DNA from: Pseudomonadota bacterium
GTDB taxonomy: Bacteria > Desulfobacterota > Desulfobacteria > Desulfobacterales > C00003060
DNA length: 12,184 nucleotides
Direction: 5' to 3'
Assembly (NCBI GenBank): GCA_015222985.1
Contig: JADFWI010000297.1
Location: forward strand, 1 to 12,184
The position numbers were made by a program, and so were the translations under genes. This document shows positions 7,357 through 12,184 of this stretch, in pieces; position 1 is the stretch's first letter; every line of letters starts with the position of its first letter. The notes under the pieces were generated by a model. That model was not told the origin of the DNA. It did not search any database and worked only from the letters and a program-made list of their open reading frames with translations.

Positions 7357-9357
7357 CTACCACTGGAGAGGCTCGTCTTCGTAATCCCTTGTCAGAGACC
7401 ATGGCTCCAGTATGTCCTCTGAAATGCCTTCGATAAATCGCGAGGGGCTTGACAGGACCATCCCTGTGCCTCGATCATATATTTCCACCGGATAGGAAAA
7501 GAAGAGATTCTCTTTCGCCCGCGAGGCAGCAACGTACATAAGCCTAAGCTCTTCCTCCATATCTTCGTCACTGCGTACAATGTAAGCAGCCGGAAATCGG
7601 CCCTCCAGGGTCCAGATGATAAAGACCGTGTGCCATTCCAGCCCCTTTGCCGAATGAATCGTGGAAAGAACAAGTTGCTCATCATCATAATCGGTGGCAA
7701 GAACGTCGTCTATGCTGGCATTGGGAGGCTCCAGGGCCATATCAGAAAGGAATTTCTCAAGGCCCTTGTAACGTTCCATTATCGTTAACAGGTGCTCAAG
7801 GTCCTTGGCACGCTTGGGATGATTATCAAACTTCCTTTCTAAAATGGCTTGATAATACTGCACAAGCCTTGCGCCAATATCAGCCACGGAAAGGCGATCT
7901 GCCTGGAGGCCTTCAAACGCGTCTTTAAACTTTTCAAAGGCATGGGCATAACGAGGCTTCGGTTTTATGGCAGCCAAACCGCCAACACCCTTGCCTGATC
8001 TCGCCACGCCGTGAAATATCTCGTCTGCCGCCTTGGGCCCGACGTTTTCCAACAAAAGGAGCGCCCGATGCCAGCTAACAGAATCCTGGGGATTGGCCAG
8101 AATCCGCATGTGCGCCAGAAGGTCTTTGATGTGGGCCGTTTCCATGAACTTAAACCCGCCCACCTTTATAAATGGGATGTTTCTTCCATTCAGCTCGATC
8201 TCCAGGTCAAAGGCATGATAACCGGACCTAAACAGCACGGCAATCTCACCAAGGGGAATACCTTCATCTCGCAGTTCAAGGATCTTCTGGGCTACAAACT
8301 GTGACTGCATGTGCTCATCTTCTGCCATCACCAGGGCAGGAGGCGCGCCGTTTCTTTTCCGCGTAAAGAGCACCTTGGTGTATTTTCTTTGCGCCCGATC
8401 AATAATGACATTGGTTACGTCAAGTATAGCCTGTGTGCTGCGATAGTTTTCTTCCAACTTGATCGTCTTTGTGCCTGGAAATATTTCGGGGAAATCCATG
8501 ATATTTCCGAAATTAGCCCCTCGGAAGGCATAGATAGACTGGGAGTCGTCCCCCACTACCATCACGTTATTGTGCGTAGCAGCAAGGAGTCTGACAATAT
8601 CGGCCTGAATCTTGTTGGTATCCTGGTATTCATCAACCATGATGTAACGATACGTGTGCGAGAGTGTCTCCCTCACAGCCTGGTTTCCTTCAAGCAAGGC
8701 CTTCATGAAAAGCAAGAGATCATCATAATCCATCATACAATGCTCTTTCTTGTACGTTTCATAGGCCCTATGAAGGCGCAGCAGGTCCGGTGCGTCCTTT
8801 ACAAAATGGGCGTGATCTTCAAGGACAACCTCCTCAATGGCAACTCCCTTGTTCACAGCCTTGCTATAGATGTTGGCGATGGTCCTCTTCTGCGGAAAGC
8901 GCCGCCCCTTGAGATTCAAGTTCAGCCTGGCGCGGAGAAGACTAATCACGTCTTCTGAGTCGGCACGATCCAAAATATTGAATCCTGAGCCAAAACCGAC
9001 CTCTTTGGCATGTCTTCTCAAGGTTAAGTTGGCAAAAGAATGAAAGGTGCCGCCTGCCACCTTTTCACAGCGCTCATCCAGCACGACGGCGGCTCTTCGA
9101 AGCATCTCCTGTGATGCCTTCCGCGTAAAGGTCAGCAGCAAAACAGAACCGGGCGGCACACCTTCCTCCACGAGTCGGGCAACCCGATATGTGAGGGTCC
9201 TGGTCTTGCCGCTCCCGGCCCCGGCAACTACAAGAAGGGGCCCCTGCAAAGTGGTTACAGCCTCATATTGAGCAGGATTCAGGACGTCCTTGTATGGGAT
9301 GGAAAAGGCCTGCTCTTGCGGCTGGCCGGGCTCTTCTTTGATAAGGTATTGTTTCAT
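7357..9357 (-). CDS. UvrD/PcrA/Rep-type superfamily 1A ATP-dependent DNA helicase
   Basis: Protein of 666 residues with the full SF1A motif set: Q-motif LNPAQYEAV (26-34), Walker A GAGSGKT (46-52), motif Ia LLTFTRKA, Walker B/motif II VDEYQD (241-246), motif III GDDSQSIYAFRG (269-280), motif IV LEENYRST (301-308), motif V STIHSAKGLEW and motif VI LRLMYVAASRAK. It should unwind DNA 3' to 5' with ATP, in repair or replication restart. It is shorter than typical UvrD/PcrA (about 720 residues) and ends soon after the C-terminal RecA-like domain, so it lacks much of the long C-terminal tail of PcrA/UvrD. The start at 9357 (MKQYLIKEEP) was chosen over an in-frame ATG at 9450, because that extension would overlap the preceding gene and has no helicase character. 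No strong ribosome site is present, and the 19-bp gap suggests coupling to the gene before it. Confidence 0.93.
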   Translation of the reverse strand: MKQYLIKEEPGQPQEQAFSIPYKDVLNPAQYEAVTTLQGPLLVVAGAGSGKTRTLTYRVARLVEEGVPPGSVLLLTFTRKASQEMLRRAAVVLDERCEKVAGGTFHSFANLTLRRHAKEVGFGSGFNILDRADSEDVISLLRARLNLNLKGRRFPQKRTIANIYSKAVNKGVAIEEVVLEDHAHFVKDAPDLLRLHRAYETYKKEHCMMDYDDLLLFMKALLEGNQAVRETLSHTYRYIMVDEYQDTNKIQADIVRLLAATHNNVMVVGDDSQSIYAFRGANFGNIMDFPEIFPGTKTIKLEENYRSTQAILDVTNVIIDRAQRKYTKVLFTRKRNGAPPALVMAEDEHMQSQFVAQKILELRDEGIPLGEIAVLFRSGYHAFDLEIELNGRNIPFIKVGGFKFMETAHIKDLLAHMRILANPQDSVSWHRALLLLENVGPKAADEIFHGVARSGKGVGGLAAIKPKPRYAHAFEKFKDAFEGLQADRLSVADIGARLVQYYQAILERKFDNHPKRAKDLEHLLTIMERYKGLEKFLSDMALEPPNASIDDVLATDYDDEQLVLSTIHSAKGLEWHTVFIIWTLEGRFPAAYIVRSDEDMEEELRLMYVAASRAKENLFFSYPVEIYDRGTGMVLSSPSRFIEGISEDILEPWSLTRDYEDEPLQW

Positions 9358-9376
9358 TGGCGGAAGGAACCGACTG

Positions 9377-9595
9377 CTACATGAAATTGTCGATATTCTT
9401 GACAAAATTCTCGAAGTCATTCTCCAGCAAAAAGCGAGAAACCATCTCACTCACCTTGTCTGCTGTGTCAACGCGATAGCGCCCTTTTTCGTCACGCCCG
9501 GCGACATTCTTGGCATTTTGCACAATGGCCTGCAGCGAAGCAGTGGTCATTTCCACGTTTGCACGAACCACCATTGTGTCCTTAGACTCAGACAT
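9377..9595 (-). CDS. Conserved-looking small protein of unknown function
   Basis: Soluble protein of 72 residues, beginning MSESKDTMVVRANVEM and ending ENFVKNIDNFM. It appears mostly helical, with a charged middle (GRDEKGRYRVDTADKVSEM) and an amphipathic C-terminal helix rich in Phe, Asn and acidic residues. It has no cysteines, no signal peptide and no membrane segment. I do not recognise the family. Good evidence that it is real: AAGGAGAG five bases before the ATG (9601-9608), 21 bp from the PilZ gene and 19 bp from the helicase gene, in the same direction. Its position suggests co-expression with the helicase, possibly as a partner, but that is inference. Confidence 0.75.
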   Translation of the reverse strand: MSESKDTMVVRANVEMTTASLQAIVQNAKNVAGRDEKGRYRVDTADKVSEMVSRFLLENDFENFVKNIDNFM

Positions 9596-9600
9596 ACGCT

Positions 9601-9608
9601 CTCTCCTT
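9601..9608 (-). promoter_or_regulatory. Ribosome binding site of the 72-residue gene
   Basis: On the minus strand this reads AAGGAGAG, five bases upstream of the ATG at 9595. It is the main support that this small frame is translated. Confidence 0.7.
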
Positions 9609-9616
9609 GTGTTCTA

Positions 9617-9967
9617 TTAGATGCCTGGTAGCGGGATGGTATGCTTGAAAACACTAAAACAGAGCTCCATAGACATGGCATCTCTTGGGGGCAAGTCTAT
9701 GAACTCAATGCCAACACCCTTTTCAGATACATGGGCAACCCGAGCCTTCACCTGAATGGCCTTCTTTTCACGGGGAAGCTTCATTTTCAGATAGATTTCA
9801 TCCCCACTTTTAAACTGTGCTGGGTCCTCCGTCTGAATAAAGACCCCGTAAAGACCGAAGTTTCTGACCTCCTTTAACCCCTGCCCCCCCCTCACCATCA
9901 CAGACAGACGGAAATCTATCCGCGGGCTTCCTCTCTTCTCCTTTGACGGGTTCTCTTTCACTGTCAT
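9617..9967 (-). CDS. PilZ-domain protein, possible cyclic-di-GMP receptor
   Basis: Single-domain protein of 116 residues. The PilZ fold is suggested by the basic N-terminal motif KRGSPRIDFRL (11-21, RxxxR as R12..R16) and by the second motif region VRNFGLYGVFIQT (34-46). Beta-strand segments such as DEIYLKMKLP and IQVKARVAHV, then GVGIEFIDLPP, are typical of the family. The usual D/N-x-S-x-x-G motif is N36-F-G38-L-Y-G41, with Gly in place of Ser, so cyclic-di-GMP binding may be weakened or lost. The start at 9967 has GGAAGG seven bases upstream. An alternative ATG at 10009 adds 14 residues (MRIWCPRNIPEGFC) and has GAGGGG nine bases upstream, so the start is uncertain. It is the first gene of the minus-strand operon. 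Confidence 0.8.
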   Translation of the reverse strand: MTVKENPSKEKRGSPRIDFRLSVMVRGGQGLKEVRNFGLYGVFIQTEDPAQFKSGDEIYLKMKLPREKKAIQVKARVAHVSEKGVGIEFIDLPPRDAMSMELCFSVFKHTIPLPGI

Positions 9968-10028
9968 ACAGAAACCTTCCGGGATGTTTCTAGGACACCA
10001 TATTCTCATCCTAAGTTCCCCTCAGACG

Positions 10029-10055
10029 GATATACTATGTTTGTTGAAATGTCAA
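10029..10055 (-). promoter_or_regulatory. Candidate promoter of the PilZ-helicase-rhomboid operon
   Basis: On the minus strand there is a perfect TTGACA (10055-10050), then 15 bases, then TATATC (10034-10029), four of six matches to TATAAT. The spacing is shorter than ideal. Transcription would begin near 10022. That leaves very little leader before the alternative ATG at 10009 and mildly favours the PilZ start at 9967. Confidence 0.4.
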
Positions 10056-10276
10056 CGAACTGCCACCTGAAACAGCTCTTCCCTCAGGGTCTGTACTCAG
10101 GCCAGGATGGGGACTTAAGGCCTTTTCTGAAAGGCGATATCTCTGTTACCTGGCACGGATTCTCGCACAGCTTGAACTTTTTTGTCGATCTTCTCATATT
10201 TTTTCTTGAATCCTGCACGGCATGTCCTGTAGTCTCTAATGATGGGAAGACTTGGGATTACAAAACTCTTATCCTC

Positions 10277-10284
10277 AAAGGAGG
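10277..10284 (+). promoter_or_regulatory. Ribosome binding site deciding the Fe-S scaffold start
   Basis: AAAGGAGG lies ten bases before the ATG at 10295. It supports this internal ATG over the first ATG of the open frame at 10037. Confidence 0.75.
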
Positions 10285-10294
10285 CTTAAGCCAC

Positions 10295-10726
10295 ATGAGC
10301 AATTCCCTTGACGAGTTTGCCGATCGCTTGCAAGAAGAGATCAATCAAGAAGTCATGGAAACTTACGGAGAGCAGGTGTATGAGCGATGGCGCAATCCAC
10401 GGTTTGGAGGTCCCATGGAAAATCCCACAGGGCGCGGTCGTGTGACCGGAAGCTGCGGTGATACCATGGAGATCTTTCTCCGACTCGAGGACGGTATTGT
10501 CTCTGACGCCTCCTATACGACGGACGGATGTGGTTCCAGCGCCGTATGCGCTTTAGTGGCCTGTGAACTGGCCATCAAAAAAGAATCCGAGATGTTAACT
10601 GAAATTACTGGCGAGGCAATCCTTGGAGTCCTTGGAGGTCTCCCTGAAGATGACGTTCACTGCGCCTTTTTGGCTGCTGAAACCCTGCAATCTGCCCTGG
10701 ACGCATGTATGCGCCAGGGCGGTTAA
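10295..10726 (+). CDS. NifU/IscU-like iron-sulfur cluster assembly scaffold
   Basis: Cytoplasmic protein of 143 residues. The IscU/NifU N-terminal scaffold fold is marked by GRVTGSCGDTMEI (48-60), YTTDGCGSSAVC (74-85) and DVHCAFLAAETL (120-131). These supply the three ligand cysteines C54, C79 and C123, with the conserved D56 beside the first. The family assembles 2Fe-2S or 4Fe-4S clusters from sulfur delivered by a cysteine desulfurase and passes them to apo-proteins. The HscA-recognition motif LPPVK of classical IscU is replaced here by LPEDDV, as in the stand-alone NifU-like proteins of anaerobes (recall). No desulfurase, ferredoxin or Isc/Suf partner is adjacent in the window. The residue WRNPRFGGPMENP upstream of the first cysteine is also typical of this subgroup. 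Confidence 0.88.
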   Translation: MSNSLDEFADRLQEEINQEVMETYGEQVYERWRNPRFGGPMENPTGRGRVTGSCGDTMEIFLRLEDGIVSDASYTTDGCGSSAVCALVACELAIKKESEMLTEITGEAILGVLGGLPEDDVHCAFLAAETLQSALDACMRQGG

Positions 10727-10752
10727 GGGCTGGGTCAAAAATAACCTGGCTT

Positions 10753-10776
10753 CTTGGAATTTCAACGGCTTGGAAT
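10753..10776 (+). repeat. Direct repeat CTTGGAAT ahead of the PBP gene
   Basis: CTTGGAAT occurs at 10753-10760 and 10769-10776, exactly 16 bases start to start, in the 74-bp gap between the Fe-S scaffold and the PBP gene. It could be a tandem regulator site or chance. Confidence 0.3.
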
Positions 10777-10800
10777 AAATAGCCTGTAATCAAGACGATT

Positions 10801-12099
10801 ATGCAGAATTTTCAACGCTGGAAAGATTATCAAAGGAAGTTGCAGCGAAAAGCCCTTGGCAAAAAGCTTTTCAGGCAAGGCTTCTGGTTCTTCCCGTGCT
10901 TGCTGTTGTTAGGACTGGCAACGCAATTCTCCAAGGTTGATATGTCAACCGGTTCTTTAGAAAAGTCGGTTGACACCTCAAACGTGTTGATGAAAAAAGA
11001 CCTGAGGGGGCTGATAGATCCCGAGATTCTGTGCAACGGCCCCGGCGGCAAGATCCATCTCAGTTACTCCGGCAATTCCTTTTCCACGAAAACAACCCTG
11101 GACAGCAGTCTTCAAGCCTATATGTCGAAAAAAATCCACGGCTCCAAATCCCCTCTGGTTGGATTTGTCGCTATGGAGCCCGCATCCGGAAGGATACTTT
11201 CCATGGTCGATTCCAAGAAAATGAAAGGGGTAAAGAGTGTCTGCCTCAGCAGTCAATTCCCGGCCGCAAGTATCTTTAAGATCGTTAGCGCTGCCGCTGC
11301 CATTGACCGCTGCAACATGTCAGCCGACACAAAATTGAAGTACAACGGGCGCAAGCACACCCTATACAAGAATCAATTGACCGATCGAACGAATCGTTAC
11401 ACGAACAGTGTATCCCTGAAAGTCTCGTTTGCCGAATCGATCAATCCTGCATTCGGCAAACTGGGCATTTTCTGTCTGAAAAAAGACCTTCTTCAAAAAT
11501 ATGCTGTTCGATTTGGATTCAATCAACCGATCAATTTTGAACTCCCTCTTCAGCCGAGTCGGATTTCAGTCGATGACGATCCCTATCATTGGGCGGAACT
11601 GGCTTGCGGTTTTAATCGAGAAACACTGATATCTCCCATTCATGGGGCAATGATGGCCGCCGCGATTCTCAATGATGGAAAGCTCGTGGAACCAACGATC
11701 ATTGAAGTCATAACCGACAATGAGAATAACCCTGTCTATTCCGGCAATACCCGCGTCATCAGACAGGTCCTTTCCCCAAAAGCGAGTCGGGAGATGAAAG
11801 AATTGATGGCGGCAACGATTTCTCGTGGCACGAGCAGGCGCGCTTTCAGGGGATTTCGGCGCGATCGGATCTTGAAAAAGCTTCTTATCGGGGGAAAAAC
11901 AGGTTCGATCAAAAACAAGAGCGATGAGTTGCTCTATGATTGGTTCGTGGGTTTCTGTGCGGAAAAAGCCGGCACGAGAAAGCTAGCCCTTGCAGTATTA
12001 GTTGTACACGACAAACTCCTCAGGGCAAGGGCTCAAGAGTATGCCCGTCTTGCCATGAGACACTATTTCAAGAAACCTTCACCACGTGGCATCTCCTAA
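10801..12099 (+). CDS. Penicillin-binding protein, transpeptidase domain only
   Basis: Protein of 432 residues, probably anchored by one N-terminal membrane helix (about 27-43, GFWFFPCLLLLGLATQF) after a basic cytoplasmic tail, with the rest periplasmic. Transpeptidase motifs are present in order: SxxK with catalytic S157 and K160 (PAASIFK), SxN as S213-I-N215 (FAESINPAFG) and K366-T367-G368 (GGKTGSIK). It starts with sequence typical of the penicillin-binding domain entry (GFVAMEPASGRILSMVD, 121-137). It cross-links peptidoglycan peptides by D,D-transpeptidation, or may act as a carboxypeptidase. No transglycosylase domain is present, and the segment between the anchor and the catalytic domain (about 44-115) is too short for the usual class B PBP pedestal. 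The start codon has only a weak ribosome site. It follows the scaffold gene by 74 bp. Confidence 0.88.
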   Translation: MQNFQRWKDYQRKLQRKALGKKLFRQGFWFFPCLLLLGLATQFSKVDMSTGSLEKSVDTSNVLMKKDLRGLIDPEILCNGPGGKIHLSYSGNSFSTKTTLDSSLQAYMSKKIHGSKSPLVGFVAMEPASGRILSMVDSKKMKGVKSVCLSSQFPAASIFKIVSAAAAIDRCNMSADTKLKYNGRKHTLYKNQLTDRTNRYTNSVSLKVSFAESINPAFGKLGIFCLKKDLLQKYAVRFGFNQPINFELPLQPSRISVDDDPYHWAELACGFNRETLISPIHGAMMAAAILNDGKLVEPTIIEVITDNENNPVYSGNTRVIRQVLSPKASREMKELMAATISRGTSRRAFRGFRRDRILKKLLIGGKTGSIKNKSDELLYDWFVGFCAEKAGTRKLALAVLVVHDKLLRARAQEYARLAMRHYFKKPSPRGIS

Positions 12100-12110
12100 C
12101 CGGTAAAAAT

Positions 12111-12155
12111 CCTGGCCCAGAGGACCAGGCTTTGGTTATCCCCAGAGGGGATTTG
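12111..12155 (+). terminator. Tandem hairpins after the PBP gene, possible terminator
   Basis: The first hairpin pairs CCTGGCC (12111-12117) with GGACCAGG (12122-12129), with one bulged A. The second is perfect: ATCCCC-AGA-GGGGAT (12138-12152), followed by TTGCTTTGTT, which is T-rich but not a clean T-run. It lies 12-50 bases past the stop codon, where a terminator would be expected. Confidence 0.5.
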
Positions 12156-12184
12156 CTTTGTTGGAAGTTCATTGAATTATTGAA

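Larger units (their letters stand above)
9968..10294. other. Divergent intergenic region between PilZ and Fe-S scaffold genes
   Basis: About 330 bases separate two divergently transcribed genes. It holds a candidate minus-strand promoter (10029-10055), a perfect 6-bp hairpin GCCTTT-TCTG-AAAGGC (10120-10135) next to the palindrome AAGGCCTT (10117-10124), and the scaffold gene's ribosome site. The scaffold frame stays open upstream to 10037, but that 86-residue extension lacks family similarity and was not annotated. For the scaffold gene, TTGAAC followed 18 bases later by ATATTT (around 10172-10201) is a weak promoter candidate. Confidence 0.5.

Noticed and set aside
9358..9450. N-terminal extension of the helicase (MRWFLAFCWRM...)
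   Set aside because: It overlaps the end of the 72-residue gene in another frame and shows no similarity to helicase N-termini.
10037..10294. Upstream 86-residue extension of the Fe-S scaffold frame
   Set aside because: It shows no scaffold similarity, while a strong AAAGGAGG precedes the internal ATG at 10295 and the domain starts right after.
1..12184. CRISPR arrays, tRNA/rRNA genes, insertion sequences
   Set aside because: No regularly spaced repeats, no cloverleaf or rRNA-like stretches and no transposase or integrase motifs were found by reading both strands.

Overview
The window looks like chromosomal DNA of a Desulfobacterota (deltaproteobacterial) bacterium. This rests on protein style: an HDOD-GAF-histidine kinase, a REC-PAS-kinase-REC hybrid, a stand-alone NifU-like scaffold and a rhomboid/DnaJ-C pair. 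The palindromic intergenic repeats, of the 'GGTTCA..' and 'CGAAATCCGAAA' types, also fit. No species can be assigned from sequence alone. No tRNA, rRNA, CRISPR array, transposase or phage gene was seen.

Layout. (1) 1-411: repeat-rich intergenic DNA with no convincing gene. (2) 412-4504, plus strand: a two-gene signalling operon. An HDOD-GAF histidine kinase is followed, with a 17-bp overlap, by a hybrid kinase carrying a receiver domain at each end. Neither protein has a visible DNA-binding or catalytic output domain. (3) 4517-5941, minus strand: a long class II (metal-dependent) aldolase, convergent with the kinase operon and only 12 bp from it. (4) 5942-6355: the aldolase's probable promoter and a decayed inverted repeat. 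(5) 6356-9967, minus strand: a tight five-gene run, in transcription order a PilZ-domain protein, a 72-residue unknown, a UvrD/PcrA-type helicase, a rhomboid protease and an 82-residue protein that is just a DnaJ C-terminal substrate-binding domain. The last two overlap as GTGA. (6) 9968-10294: a divergent intergenic region with a candidate promoter for the minus-strand operon and a hairpin. (7) 10295-12099, plus strand: a NifU/IscU-like Fe-S scaffold and a short transpeptidase-only penicillin-binding protein, followed by terminator-like hairpins.

Most genes belong to known families. The parts most worth a second look are the free-standing DnaJ-C domain coupled to the rhomboid protease, the unknown 72-residue protein in the PilZ-helicase operon, and the output-less double-kinase operon. 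I did not find a clear defence or mobile system.
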